Assembly: GCF_020035535.1 (NCBI RefSeq)
Contig: NZ_CP083349.1
Location: 62,001 to 126,000 of the forward strand
Direction: 5' to 3'
Length of the DNA: 64,000 nucleotides
From: Ensifer adhaerens
GTDB lineage: Bacteria > Pseudomonadota > Alphaproteobacteria > Rhizobiales > Rhizobiaceae
The notes under the pieces were generated by a model that was given only the letters and a program-made list of their open reading frames with translations, was not told the origin of the DNA and did no database searches. Positions 9,004 through 17,240 of the stretch are shown here, piece after piece; position 1 is the stretch's first letter, and the number at the start of each line of letters is the position of its first letter. A program made the translations under genes and the position numbers.

Positions 9004-9915
9004 ATGGACCAGCTCACGGCCATACGCGCGTTCCTCCGGGTCGTCGAGACCGGAAACTTCACCCGCGCCTCCGCTTCGCTGAATATGCCCAAGGCAACGC
9101 TTACCAATCTCATCCAGGGCTTGGAGGCACATCTGCGCACGAAGCTCCTCAACCGCACCACCCGCCGGGTGCTGGTGACGCCGGACGGCGCACTCTACTA
9201 CGAACGCGCCGCACGCTTGCTGACCGATCTCGACGAACTCGACGGCAGTCTTTCGAGCGCCCAGACCCTGCCGAAGGGGCGGCTCAGGGTGGAAATGGCA
9301 AGCGCGATTGCCAACCTGATCGTCATCCCGGCGCTGCCGGAGTTTCACAAGCGCTATCCAGACATCCAGATCGATCTCGGTGTTTCGGACAGGACGGTCG
9401 ACTATGTGGCGGAAAACGTCGATTGTGCCATCCGCATCGGCGCGCTCACGGACCAGTCGCTGATCGCGCGGCGCATCACCGAGATGAGCTTCGTCGCGTG
9501 CGCCGCCCCCGACTATCTCCAACGCCACGCGGTGCCGCAGCATCCGTCGGACCTTTCGAAGAACTGCTATGTCGTCGGCTATTTCCGGCCACAGACCGGC
9601 CAGCAGATGCCGTTCTATTTCAAGCGCGGCAACGAAGAGATCGAGGTGAACGGGCGCTACACCGTGGCGGCCAACGAAGCGACCACCTATCTCGCGGCGG
9701 CAAGGGCCGGCCTCGGCGTCATTCAGGCGCCCCGCTTCATGGTGCGCGACGACCTCGTGTCCGGCGCCATGCGGCCTGTTCTGGAGGATTGGGAGGTCGA
9801 ATCCATGCCGATCTATCTGGTCTATCCACCGAACCGGCACCTGAGCAGCCGCCTGCGCGTCTTTGCCGATTGGGTGGTCAAGGTCGTCGCCCAGTCGCAG
9901 CTCGATGCCGCCTGA
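9004..9915 (+). CDS. LysR-family transcriptional regulator (CrgA/DhcR-like subgroup)
   Basis: DNA-binding regulator of 303 residues. The N-terminal winged helix-turn-helix spans about residues 15-60 ([20 protein letters not shown]), followed by the linker helix and the two-lobed substrate-binding domain typical of LysR proteins. The phrase [13 protein letters not shown] is common in the subgroup that regulates oxidoreductases and efflux. The start is ATG at 9004; a TTG two codons earlier is in frame but less likely. It is divergent from the inactive-looking esterase gene across a short AT-rich gap with a dyad, so autoregulation and control of the neighbour are likely. The inducer is unknown. 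Confidence 0.9.
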   Translation: MDQLTAIRAFLRVVETGNFTRASASLNMPKATLTNLIQGLEAHLRTKLLNRTTRRVLVTPDGALYYERAARLLTDLDELDGSLSSAQTLPKGRLRVEMASAIANLIVIPALPEFHKRYPDIQIDLGVSDRTVDYVAENVDCAIRIGALTDQSLIARRITEMSFVACAAPDYLQRHAVPQHPSDLSKNCYVVGYFRPQTGQQMPFYFKRGNEEIEVNGRYTVAANEATTYLAAARAGLGVIQAPRFMVRDDLVSGAMRPVLEDWEVESMPIYLVYPPNRHLSSRLRVFADWVVKVVAQSQLDAA

Positions 9916-9918
9916 GCT

Positions 9919-10314
9919 TCATGTGCCGCGGTCGGCGTCGTAGCGTTCGCGTGCGGCATCCAGCGCACCGAAATGCGTCTCCGCCCAGCGGTCGAGCACC
10001 AGCAGGGTTTCGCTGAGAGAACGGCCGACTGGGCTCAGGCTGTATTCCACATGCGGTGGCACGGTCTTCTTGTCCTCGCGGATCACGAGGCCATTGCGCT
10101 CCAGCTCCTTCAAAGTCTGCGTCAGCATCTTTTGCGAGATGTCGCCGAGCCGGCGCATCAGAGCGGCGTTGCGCATCGGTCCGCCTTCAAGCGCCGAGAT
10201 GATCAGCATCGGCCACTTGCCGGCGACGAGCTCCAGCGCGTGGCGTGACGAACAGGTCGGATCGAAGACGTCGGGAATGGATGTCGCGGGCGCTGATGTG
10301 TCGGGATTTTCCAT
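9919..10314 (-). CDS. HxlR-family transcriptional regulator
   Basis: A 131-residue winged-helix regulator. The HxlR signature is clear: CSSRHALELVAGKWPMLII near residue 20, the recognition helix in MRRLGDISQKMLTQTLKELERNGLV, and the wing in PPHVEYSLSPVG. The cysteine ahead of the helix is the position used as a redox or electrophile sensor in HypR/YodB-type members; whether it senses here is inference. The ATG at 10314 is preferred over a TTG three codons upstream. It is convergent with the LysR gene, only three bases apart, and divergent from the SMR exporter gene, which it probably controls. Confidence 0.88.
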   Translation of the reverse strand: MENPDTSAPATSIPDVFDPTCSSRHALELVAGKWPMLIISALEGGPMRNAALMRRLGDISQKMLTQTLKELERNGLVIREDKKTVPPHVEYSLSPVGRSLSETLLVLDRWAETHFGALDAARERYDADRGT

Positions 10315-10397
10315 AGTTACCAAAAGGTGCGTAATTGTTATCTGGTGCCTATGCTATCAGCTTGTAGGCCATGTGAGAATTCCAATGGAGACGAAAC
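10315..10397. promoter_or_regulatory. Shared control region of the HxlR and SMR exporter genes
   Basis: An 83-base divergent gap. Half-site-like words GTTACC, GGTGCGTAAT and GTTATC follow one another near the HxlR start, a layout usual for HxlR operators. GGAG lies eight bases before the exporter ATG. No guanidine riboswitch fold was recognised. The boundaries of the operator are a guess. Confidence 0.4.
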
Positions 10398-10715
10398 ATG
10401 GCATGGATCATTCTGATAGTGGCGAGCCTCATCGAGATCGTCATGGGGCTGGCGCTGAAATATGCGGAGGGCTGGACGAAACTGGTGCCGAGCGTGATCG
10501 GCATCGCCGCAGCACTCGGCAGCGTCTACCTCCTGACGATCGCGATGCGGGACCTGCCCGCCGGCACCGCCTACGCCGCCTGGACCGGTATCGGCTCGGT
10601 CGGCATCACCGTGCTCGGCATTGTGCTCTTCGGCGATCCGGTGTCATGGATGCGCATCACCTGCATTGCAATGATCATCGTCGCCGTCGCCGGCCTTCGG
10701 TTCCTCGAAGCCTGA
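10398..10715 (+). CDS. sugE: Small multidrug resistance exporter, SugE/Gdx type
   Basis: A 105-residue protein with four membrane helices, acting as a dimer in the inner membrane. The conserved glutamate in the first helix (SLIEIVMGLALK) and the signature GTAYAAWTGIG place it in the SMR family. The SugE/Gdx branch is favoured by the spacing and by LKYAEGWTKL after helix 1. Members export guanidinium or quaternary ammonium cations by proton antiport. The tryptophan usually found in EVVWA is methionine here, so the substrate range may differ. It is preceded by a divergent HxlR gene and followed by a strong bidirectional terminator, so it is monocistronic. Confidence 0.88.
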   Translation: MAWIILIVASLIEIVMGLALKYAEGWTKLVPSVIGIAAALGSVYLLTIAMRDLPAGTAYAAWTGIGSVGITVLGIVLFGDPVSWMRITCIAMIIVAVAGLRFLEA

Positions 10716-10740
10716 CGGCGCCGCTTTGCCGGTCCCTGAA

Positions 10741-10777
10741 ACGAAAAACGCCGCGATCGGATCGCGGCGTTTTTCGT
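10741..10777. terminator. Bidirectional rho-independent terminator
   Basis: A perfect 17-bp inverted repeat (10741-10757 with 10761-10777) has a three-base loop. The A-rich and T-rich outer ends give a uridine tract in either direction. It lies between the convergent SMR exporter and DEAD-box helicase genes and serves both. Confidence 0.92.
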
Positions 10778-10802
10778 TTGTCGGAGATGTCTCGTGTCGA
10801 GC

Positions 10803-12770
10803 TTAGCCCTGACGGTTCTTGGCGTTGTTGCCCTTGTTCTTGGCCTTTGGCTTGAAGCCGTCCTTGCCGCCCTGCGGCTTGTCCTTCTTCTTGCTCCAGG
10901 GCTTGTCTGCGCCCTTGGCCGGCGGCCGGTCCTCGGTGTAGGCCGGTCCTTCGGAGTATCCGGCCTTCTTTTCGAACTTGCGCTTCGGCTTGAAGTCGCC
11001 GCGGTCGTCATTGCGAGGAGCGTCGTCGGAAAAGGGGCGCTTCTTGGCAAAGCCCGGCTTATCCTTGGAAAAGTTTGGCTTGTCCTTGGAATAGGCAGGC
11101 TTTTCCTGGCGCTGCTGCGAAAGGTCGGGTGCACCGGCGAGCGGCTTCACGCGGATGCCTTTTTCCAGCATCTTGTCCTTGCCGATGGCCGACAGGAAGC
11201 GTTCGGCGCCATCGGCCGTCATTTCCACGAAGGTCTCTTCCTGCTGCATGCGGATCGCGCCGATGTCGCGCTTGGTCAGCTTGCCGTGGCGGCAGAGCAT
11301 CGGGATCAACCAGCGCGGTTCCGCACTCTGCTTGCGGCCGACCGAGAGCGAGAACCAGCTGCCGTCGCTGAAATCGGCCCGGTCGGCGCCGAAGTCCTCG
11401 CGCGGTGCACGATCATCACGCGGTGCGCGTTCGTCGCGGCGCGGCTTGGCGCCGACTGCGACTTCGATCAGGTCTTCCGGAGCGGACCGTCCCGAACGGA
11501 ACTGTCGCACGAAGGCGGCGGCCATCTGTTCGGCGCCATGACGCTCGAGCAGCGCTGCCACGATCGCCTGCTCGTCCTCGCGGATCGGCTCGGCCAAGCT
11601 CGTATCGGCAAGCAGACGCTCGTCGTCACGCTGGCTGACTTCGTCGGCCGACGGCGGGCGTGCCCAGGTCGCGGTGATCCGGCCGCCGTCGAGCAGGCGC
11701 TCGGCCTTGCGGCGCTGGTTGACCGGAACGATCAGCGCGCTGACGCCCTTCTGACCGGCACGTCCGGTGCGGCCGCTGCGGTGAAGCAGCGTCTCGGAAT
11801 TGGTCGGCAGATCCGCGTGAATGACCAGTTCCAGGCCCGGCAGGTCGATGCCGCGGGCAGCGACGTCGGTGGCAATGCAGACGCGGGCGCGGCCGTCGCG
11901 CATGGCCTGCAGCGCATGGGTGCGCTCGTTCTGGCTGAGCTCGCCCGAAAGCGCCACCACCGAGAAGCCGCGATTGTTGAAGCGGGCGGTCAGATGGTTG
12001 ACCGCTGCACGCGTCGAACAGAAGACGATGGCGTTCTTCGCTTCGTAGTAGCGAAGCACGTTGATGATCGCGTTCTCGCGATCGTTCGGAGCAACGGTCA
12101 GCGCGCGATATTCGATGTCGACATGCTGCTTCTGTTCGGAAGCGGTGCTGATGCGCACGGCATCGCGCTGGTAGTTTTTCGCAAGCGTCGCGATCGACTT
12201 CGGCACGGTGGCCGAGAACATCAGGGTACGGCGGTCTTCCGGGGATTCTTCCAGAATGAACTCGAGATCCTCGCGGAAGCCGAGATCGAGCATCTCGTCG
12301 GCCTCGTCAAGCACGATGGCCCGCAGCGACGAAATGTCGAGCGAGTTGCGGCGGATGTGGTCGCAGAGACGGCCGGGCGTGCCGACGACGATGTGGGCGC
12401 CGCGCTCGAGCGTGCGCTTCTCGGTGCGCATGTCCATGCCGCCGACGCAGGAGGCGATAGTCGCACCGGTTTCGCCGTAGAGCCATTCAAGCTCGCGCTT
12501 GACCTGCAGCGCCAGTTCGCGCGTCGGCGCGATGGCGAGCGCCAGCGGTGCACCGGCCGAGCCGAAACGGCGCTCGTTGCCGAGCAGCGTCGGCGCCAGC
12601 GCCAGGCCGAAGGCCACCGTCTTGCCGGAACCGGTCTGCGCGGAAACCAGCGCGTCGCGCTCGGCGAGTTCCGGGTCGCGCATCGCCTGTTGAACCGGCG
12701 TCAATTCGTTGTAACCGCGTTTTGCCAACGCCTCGGCGATCGCAGGCGCGATCCCTTCGAATTCAGTCAT
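10803..12770 (-). CDS. DEAD-box RNA helicase with DbpA-type RNA-binding domain
   Basis: An ATP-dependent RNA helicase of 655 residues, related to CsdA/DeaD and DbpA, acting in ribosome assembly or RNA decay. Motifs in order: AQTGSGKT (I), PTRELA (Ia), TPGR (Ib), DEAD (II), SAT (III), then ATDVAARGID (V) and HRSGRTGR (VI). A DbpA-like RRM fold follows around residues 455-530 (WFSLSVGRKQ...RHGKLTKRDIGAIRM). The last 110 residues are a basic, low-complexity tail with repeats of KDKP and PKRK type, probably an RNA-binding extension. The gene is monocistronic and ends 25 bases before the terminator. Cold or stress induction is usual in the family but not visible here. Confidence 0.93.
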   Translation of the reverse strand: MTEFEGIAPAIAEALAKRGYNELTPVQQAMRDPELAERDALVSAQTGSGKTVAFGLALAPTLLGNERRFGSAGAPLALAIAPTRELALQVKRELEWLYGETGATIASCVGGMDMRTEKRTLERGAHIVVGTPGRLCDHIRRNSLDISSLRAIVLDEADEMLDLGFREDLEFILEESPEDRRTLMFSATVPKSIATLAKNYQRDAVRISTASEQKQHVDIEYRALTVAPNDRENAIINVLRYYEAKNAIVFCSTRAAVNHLTARFNNRGFSVVALSGELSQNERTHALQAMRDGRARVCIATDVAARGIDLPGLELVIHADLPTNSETLLHRSGRTGRAGQKGVSALIVPVNQRRKAERLLDGGRITATWARPPSADEVSQRDDERLLADTSLAEPIREDEQAIVAALLERHGAEQMAAAFVRQFRSGRSAPEDLIEVAVGAKPRRDERAPRDDRAPREDFGADRADFSDGSWFSLSVGRKQSAEPRWLIPMLCRHGKLTKRDIGAIRMQQEETFVEMTADGAERFLSAIGKDKMLEKGIRVKPLAGAPDLSQQRQEKPAYSKDKPNFSKDKPGFAKKRPFSDDAPRNDDRGDFKPKRKFEKKAGYSEGPAYTEDRPPAKGADKPWSKKKDKPQGGKDGFKPKAKNKGNNAKNRQG

Positions 12771-12909
12771 ATCTTGTCTTTCGGATTTCGGTCGTCATGC
12801 CCAGGACGATCGGATCGTCATCGGCGCGAATTGCCGTGGCCAACACGTCGCGGGCCTGTCATGGCGCGCTACATACGCGCTCGCACGGTTCTTGTACAGG
12901 GGCGAAGGG

Positions 12910-13293
12910 TCAGGGGCCGGGTTCGTCGCTGCGCACGCCGAATTCGTTGGGTCCCTGCTCCCCCGGCCAAAGGCAAAGGGCGAGGAAGACGACCGGGCTG
13001 AGAACGGGGATGAACAGACAGAGCGAGAGCGGGCCGGGATAGCCGATATCGTGCAGGCGCTTGATTGCCAGCATGGCGATCGAGGGCAGGGAGACGATCG
13101 CCGAGATGGCGAACGCCAGTGTCCAGAGGGCGAGCGCCGTCTCGTATTCCTCGTTGGCAACCATCCTGGCGACGATGAAACCGCCGATCAGAAACCAGAA
13201 CAGCCAGGAGAGAAAGAAGGGCAGACGGCCGATGCGGCCGGAGGGGCTGAAGAACAGCCAGGTCATGCTCGGCTGCGGCCCCTCCGGTGTCAT
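12910..13293 (-). CDS. DUF805 family membrane protein
   Basis: A 127-residue protein starting at MTPEGPQPSM, four bases after the dapD stop, so it is in the dapD transcript. The N-terminus SGRIGRLPFFLSWLFW is the DUF805 hallmark (a short amphipathic stretch before helix 1). Three to four membrane helices follow, with the conserved IKRLHDIGYPG and a C-terminal WPGEQGPNEFG. The family is common beside housekeeping genes and its function is unknown. A longer in-frame extension upstream runs over dapD and lacks coding character. Confidence 0.82.
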   Translation of the reverse strand: MTPEGPQPSMTWLFFSPSGRIGRLPFFLSWLFWFLIGGFIVARMVANEEYETALALWTLAFAISAIVSLPSIAMLAIKRLHDIGYPGPLSLCLFIPVLSPVVFLALCLWPGEQGPNEFGVRSDEPGP

Positions 13294-13297
13294 CGCA

Positions 13298-14155
13298 TCA
13301 GTCTCGGAGCAGTTCGTTGATACCGGTCTTCGACCGGGTCTTTTCGTCGACGCGCTTGACGATGACGGCGCAATAGAGGTTCGGTGCGGGCTGGCCGTTG
13401 CCCATGGTCGAGCCCGAAGGCATCGAGCCTGCGACGACGACGGAATAGGGCGGAACTTCGCCATAGGTCACCTCGCCGGTGGCGCGGTCGACGATCTTGG
13501 TCGACTTGCCGATGAACACGCCCATGCCAAGGACCGAGCCCTCGCGCACGATGCATCCTTCGACGACTTCCGAGCGGGCGCCGATGAAGCAATTGTCCTC
13601 AATGATCGTCGGGCCCGCCTGCATCGGCTCCAGAACGCCGCCGATGCCGACGCCGCCCGAGAGATGCACGTTCTTGCCGATCTGGGCGCAGGAGCCGACG
13701 GTCGCCCAGGTGTCGACCATCGTGCCTTCACCGACATAGGCGCCGAGGTTGACGAAGGAGGGCATGAGGATCGCGTTGGGAGCGATATAGGCCGAACGGC
13801 GCACGACGCAGTTCGGAACGGCGCGGAAGCCGGCCTTTTCGAATTCGTTGACGCTCCAGCCATCGAACTTCGACGGCACCTTGTCCCACCAGACGGACTG
13901 GCCCGGGCCGCCCTTGACGATTTCCATCGGGTTGAGCCGGAAGGACAGGAGTACCGCCTTCTTCAGCCACTGATTGACCGTCCACACGCCATCCTCGCCG
14001 CGTTCGGCGACGCGGACCTTGCCGCTGTCGAGCAGGTTCAGAGATGTTTCCACGGCGTCGCGCACTGCGCCACGCGTTCCGGTGTTGATGGAATCGCGGT
14101 CTTCAAAGGCGGTCTCGATCGTCTGCGACAGGGAGGCGAGGTCGTGGTTGTTCAT
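13298..14155 (-). CDS. dapD: 2,3,4,5-tetrahydropyridine-2,6-dicarboxylate N-succinyltransferase DapD
   Basis: Transfers succinyl from succinyl-CoA to tetrahydrodipicolinate in the succinylase branch of lysine and diaminopimelate synthesis. The 285-residue length is normal. An N-terminal helical domain is followed by the left-handed beta-helix built of hexapeptide repeats (about 110-220, such as [23 protein letters not shown] and [22 protein letters not shown]). The C-terminus carries [13 protein letters not shown]. The start is ATG at 14155, preceded by GGAATT. The DUF805 gene follows closely. Upstream lies a rhizobial mosaic repeat. Its role complements DapE in this window. Confidence 0.96.
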   Translation of the reverse strand: MNNHDLASLSQTIETAFEDRDSINTGTRGAVRDAVETSLNLLDSGKVRVAERGEDGVWTVNQWLKKAVLLSFRLNPMEIVKGGPGQSVWWDKVPSKFDGWSVNEFEKAGFRAVPNCVVRRSAYIAPNAILMPSFVNLGAYVGEGTMVDTWATVGSCAQIGKNVHLSGGVGIGGVLEPMQAGPTIIEDNCFIGARSEVVEGCIVREGSVLGMGVFIGKSTKIVDRATGEVTYGEVPPYSVVVAGSMPSGSTMGNGQPAPNLYCAVIVKRVDEKTRSKTGINELLRD

Positions 14156-14196
14156 CGGAATTCCTTAAAGTTCGGCGGTTATCCTGCGAAAGCTCT

Positions 14197-14302
14197 ACTG
14201 CATAATTCCTTAAATCGGAATCGATTTAAGGACAAAAACATGCAGCAGTTCAGAGTGCTACAGCGACCTTGCGCGCCTTGAAGGGAACGCGGCGCTGTAG
14301 AG
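14197..14302. repeat. 106-bp rhizobial intergenic repeat, copy A
   Basis: This block and the one at 59822-59927 have the same length and align along their whole extent. Shared words include TAATTCCTT, AAGGACAAAA, GCAGTT and GGCGCTGTAGAG. Each holds a first hairpin (here about 14209-14230, CCTTAAATC with GATTTAAGG) and a second one closed by CTACAGCG with CGCTGTAG. Between copies the first stem changes on both sides, so pairing is kept. This copy lies upstream of dapD. It resembles the mosaic intergenic elements known in rhizobia. Confidence 0.8.
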
Positions 14303-14342
14303 CGTGATCCTGAAAAGTTGAAGGGCTTTTCGGGTTCATACG
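14303..14342. repeat. Second mosaic repeat unit adjoining copy A
   Basis: Directly after copy A comes a palindromic unit of the GCGTGATCCTGAAAAG type, with CCTGAAAAG answered by CTTTTCGGG. The same style of element is familiar between rhizobial genes. Its direct abutment to copy A is what the word mosaic describes for these repeats. The remaining bases to 14523 contain no recognisable gene and probably hold the promoter of the LOG gene. Confidence 0.4.
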
Positions 14343-14523
14343 CCCCGCCGGGGCTTGGCAAGTCTCGGCGAGTCCGGCACTACAGCGCCGCGCACCGGTG
14401 CAGGATGCGCAAGGGCCGCTGCGACGCGTTGATGCGTTTGCGACCTTCATGACCGAGGAAACAGGATAGGACGCGTCCGGACGAGATGCAGATTGTCCGG
14501 AACGCGACGGGAAAGACGACACT

Positions 14524-15423
14524 ATGGCACGTATGAAGAAACGCGCGCTGCGCCGCAAGGACGGGGTCTGGGATCCGCTGGCCGACAGCACGCAGAGCCG
14601 GCAGCGCGCGCAGACGGTTCCGGTCACGCCGCAATCGGCCTCGCCCTCCTATCGCCTCGCCTATATTGACGACGATTTCCTGTGCCGCGAGGAGCTGCGC
14701 CCCATCCGCCTGCAGCTCGAGCTGCTGAAGACCGAAATGATGCTCGAAGAGCGCGGTATCAACTCGACCGTGGTGATGTTCGGCGGCGCCCGCATCCCTG
14801 AGCCCGGCGGTGATGCCTGGGCTGCAAAGAACGAGACGCAGCGCAAGAACCTGGAAGCCGCCTCGGTCTATTACGAGGAAGCGCGCAAGTTCGCGCGAAT
14901 CTGCTCGGAGCACTCGGCCAAGCTGGGTCACAAGGAATATGTTGTGGTCACCGGCGGTGGGCCGGGTGTGATGGAGGCGGGCAACCGCGGCGCGGACGAT
15001 GTCGGCGCCCCGTCGATCGGCCTCAATATCGTGCTGCCGCATGAGCAGGCGCCGAACCGTTTCGTGACGCCGGAACTGTCGTTCAACTTCCACTACTTCG
15101 CCATCCGCAAGATGCACTTCCTCTTGCGCGCCAAGGCCGTCACCGTTTTTCCCGGTGGCTTCGGTACGCTCGATGAACTCTTCGAAACGATGACGCTGAT
15201 GCAGACCGGTCGCCTGGCGCTGGTACCGCTCATTCTGTTCGGCGAGAAATTCTGGCGCTCGATCATCAACTTCGACGCACTTGCCGAGTTCGGCACGATC
15301 GCGCCCAACGACGTTGACCTGGTACAATTCGTCGAAACGGCGGATGAGGCCTGGGAGATCATTTCCCGCTTCTACGAAACAGTCGACCCGAAGTCGGTGC
15401 CGATGGCGAACGGACGACGCTAG
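14524..15423 (+). CDS. LOG family protein (Rossmann-fold nucleoside monophosphate phosphoribohydrolase-like)
   Basis: A 299-residue member of the LOG/TIGR00730 family, long form. The two conserved motifs are present: GGGPGVMEAGNRGA (about 143-156) and PGGFGTLDELFE (about 212-223). In LOG proteins these bind the nucleotide and release ribose 5-phosphate from cytokinin or AMP-type nucleotides. The extra 60-residue N-terminus with basic residues is usual for the long form in alphaproteobacteria. Whether it acts on cytokinins or on other nucleotides cannot be decided. It is monocistronic, with a very strong terminator after it. Confidence 0.85.
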   Translation: MARMKKRALRRKDGVWDPLADSTQSRQRAQTVPVTPQSASPSYRLAYIDDDFLCREELRPIRLQLELLKTEMMLEERGINSTVVMFGGARIPEPGGDAWAAKNETQRKNLEAASVYYEEARKFARICSEHSAKLGHKEYVVVTGGGPGVMEAGNRGADDVGAPSIGLNIVLPHEQAPNRFVTPELSFNFHYFAIRKMHFLLRAKAVTVFPGGFGTLDELFETMTLMQTGRLALVPLILFGEKFWRSIINFDALAEFGTIAPNDVDLVQFVETADEAWEIISRFYETVDPKSVPMANGRR

Positions 15424-15459
15424 CGTTCGCGGCCCGATCGGGCCCGCCTTCGTCAGATG

Positions 15460-15504
15460 AAAAGACAATGCCGCGCGCCTAGCTGGCGCGCGGCATTGTC
15501 TTTT
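15460..15504. terminator. Rho-independent terminator after the LOG gene
   Basis: A perfect 20-bp inverted repeat (15460-15479 with 15485-15504) has a five-base loop and a following T run. It begins 36 bases after the LOG stop codon. The A run on the other side would let it work in both directions. Confidence 0.93.
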
Positions 15505-15530
15505 TGGGAGGATTGGTTCTTGGGAATTCA

Positions 15531-15571
15531 CGCCTCCCCCTGGCGATCGCGTCCGATGCGAGGGGGAGGCG
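15531..15571. terminator. Second hairpin, downstream of the EF-hand gene
   Basis: An 11-bp perfect GC stem (15531-15541 with 15561-15571) has a 19-base loop that contains GCGATCGC. It lies beyond the stop of the minus-strand EF-hand gene. There is no uridine tract in either direction, so it may be a transcript-end stabiliser rather than a terminator. Confidence 0.45.
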
Positions 15572-15622
15572 CCACGCAGACGACACGCTCCACCGGGCGG
15601 GAGAGCGCGTCATCATCCGGGT

Positions 15623-16147
15623 TTAGATCTTCTTGGTGAAATCGGCGGCATCGATGACGCCGTCCCCGTTCTTGTCATGCCGTTTGAACATCGTCTCGGC
15701 GGCGCTCGAAACTTCGTTCTCGCTCAAGGATCCGTTACCGTCGGTGTCGACACGCTTGAAGGCTTTCGGCCGGAGACCCGGCAGCATGCCGGGGTGAACT
15801 TCCTTCAGCTTGGCAAGTGCTGCCTCGCGCTCGGTGCCGCTCTTGTCCTTGGCTTCGCGCCAGGCTTTGCGCGCCTCGCGGAAGGCTTCGCGTTTCGCCT
15901 TCATCTCGTCGGCGCTGATCTGGCCGTCACCATTGGTGTCGAAGGTCTTGAAATTGGCGGCGACACGCGCCTGGAACTCGTCCAGGCTGACCTTCTGGTC
16001 CTTGTTGGTGTCGAGCCGCTGGATCATGCGTTCGCCGCGCTGCTCGGGCGTCAGCTTTTCGCGCGCTGCAAAGGACGGGGCGGCCATTCCGGTGACGGCT
16101 ACGGCCAGTGCGGTCACACCGAGGATCAGGGTCTTTTTCGGCATCAT
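15623..16147 (-). CDS. Secreted EF-hand calcium-binding protein
   Basis: A 174-residue protein with a cleavable Sec signal (about 1-27, ending SFAA). Four EF-hand loops follow: DTNKDQKVSLDEF (about 46-58), DTNGDGQISADEM (about 70-82), DTDGNGSLSENEV (about 132-144) and DKNGDGVIDAADF (about 157-169). The central segment between hands 2 and 3 is a charged helix. All loops keep the acidic residues at positions 1, 3 and 12 or close equivalents, so calcium binding is likely in the periplasm or outside. Two ATG codons are adjacent; the second (16144) is better spaced from AGGA. The gene is monocistronic. Rhizobial EF-hand proteins such as calsymin have been tied to symbiosis, but this protein is much shorter and no such role can be claimed. 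Confidence 0.9.
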   Translation of the reverse strand: MMPKKTLILGVTALAVAVTGMAAPSFAAREKLTPEQRGERMIQRLDTNKDQKVSLDEFQARVAANFKTFDTNGDGQISADEMKAKREAFREARKAWREAKDKSGTEREAALAKLKEVHPGMLPGLRPKAFKRVDTDGNGSLSENEVSSAAETMFKRHDKNGDGVIDAADFTKKI

Positions 16148-16338
16148 GCTTCCTTTCGATCGGGTTGTCCCTGATCGAAAGGATAGACGGAGCCGCGCGC
16201 CGTACCAGTTAAACTTTTGTAATTTAAGTCATTGGCCGAAAAGGGGTTTTTCGGCGGCCAAATTGTGTCGGAGCGGCTTGGAAATGTGCTTGCGGTCGTC
16301 CTCCCGCCGGTATCCCGCTCGCACCTGTGAGAAGCGAT

Positions 16339-16358
16339 TTCGGGTCGATCCGACCCAA
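16339..16358. terminator. Hairpin after the pyrimidine nucleotidase-like gene
   Basis: GGGTCG pairs with CGACCC around a three-base loop, extended by TT/AA pairs, 12 bases beyond the stop codon at 16370 read on the minus strand. A second dyad (16232-16261) lies further along. Neither has a long T tract. Confidence 0.4.
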
Positions 16359-16369
16359 ATGATCGTGAC

Positions 16370-17083
16370 CTAGAGGCCGGTGACCAGACGGCGCAGGAAG
16401 CTGGTGAGATCTTCCGTCACGTAGTCGATCTGCTCGTCGGTGTCGTTCGACTTCTCCCAGGATTCAGCAAAGGTGTATTCGAGATTGCGCGGCACGAGCA
16501 GCACCGTCTTCATGCCCAGCGCCTTCGGCACCAGGAGGTTGCGCGGCAGGTCCTCGAACATCACCGCGTTGCGGGTGTCGACCCGGTGCAGGCTCATGAA
16601 CTTGTCATAGGTTTCACCGGCCGGCTTCGGTACGAAATCGGCAGCGACGATGTCGAAGATGTCGTTGAATTGGTCGAGGATGCCGAGCGCCCGCGCGGTC
16701 ATCTCCGCATGTGCGACGCTGCCATTGGTGAAGATGAACTTGCGGCCGGGCAGCGACTTGATGGCTTCGCCGAGCGCCGGATCCGGCGGCACGATGCTGT
16801 AATCGATCGCATGCGCCTGCTCGAGGAATTCATTCGGATCGATGCCGTGGTGGACCATCAGTCCCTTCAGCGTCGTGCCGTGGTCGCGGTAGTAGTCCTT
16901 CTGCAGCTTCTTTGCGTCCGCCGGATCCAGCGACAGCAGTTTCGCCACATAGGCCGTCATGTTGCGGTCGATCTGCGCAAACAGGTTGACGTGATGCGGA
17001 TAGAGCGTGTTGTCGAGGTCGAACACCCAGTCGGTGACGTGGGCGAAGTCGGAATGGGTCGGCAGGCGGTCGAGCTTTTTCAT
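16370..17083 (-). CDS. HAD-superfamily pyrimidine 5'-nucleotidase-like hydrolase
   Basis: A 237-residue HAD phosphatase resembling the SDT1/PhoC-type pyrimidine 5'-nucleotidase group. The nucleophile motif is VFDLDNTLYPHH near residue 20. The second motif is FTNGSVAHAEM with the conserved Thr/Asn. The last motif is MFEDLPRNLLVPKALGM with acidic metal ligands. The substrate is probably a pyrimidine nucleoside monophosphate, by family. The start is MKKLDRLPTH at 17083; an in-frame extension of 42 residues upstream is not conserved in style. It is convergent with no close gene and is divergent from the hydroxylase gene. Confidence 0.88.
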   Translation of the reverse strand: MKKLDRLPTHSDFAHVTDWVFDLDNTLYPHHVNLFAQIDRNMTAYVAKLLSLDPADAKKLQKDYYRDHGTTLKGLMVHHGIDPNEFLEQAHAIDYSIVPPDPALGEAIKSLPGRKFIFTNGSVAHAEMTARALGILDQFNDIFDIVAADFVPKPAGETYDKFMSLHRVDTRNAVMFEDLPRNLLVPKALGMKTVLLVPRNLEYTFAESWEKSNDTDEQIDYVTEDLTSFLRRLVTGL

Positions 17084-17240
17084 GACCGCCTTATGACACG
17101 GGGAACGGTGGCGGCAAATGGGAAAAACGCGGACAACTGCACGAGGCTGCAATGTTGGCGCATAGAATTCCACTTTGAATTGCCGAATCGGCGTGGCATC
17201 TTCCAGCACGCGGTTTTGGCTCGGGGGAATGCAGGCGCCA

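Noticed and set aside
10315..10397. Guanidine riboswitch before the SMR exporter
   Set aside because: The gap is only 83 bases and lacks the paired ACGR hairpins of the mini-ykkC type. An HxlR operator explains the region better.
10794..13001. Plus-strand open frame of 735 codons opposite the DEAD-box helicase
   Set aside because: It exactly shadows a well-supported helicase gene with all motifs, has arginine- and alanine-heavy composition typical of antisense frames in GC-rich DNA, and shows no domain.
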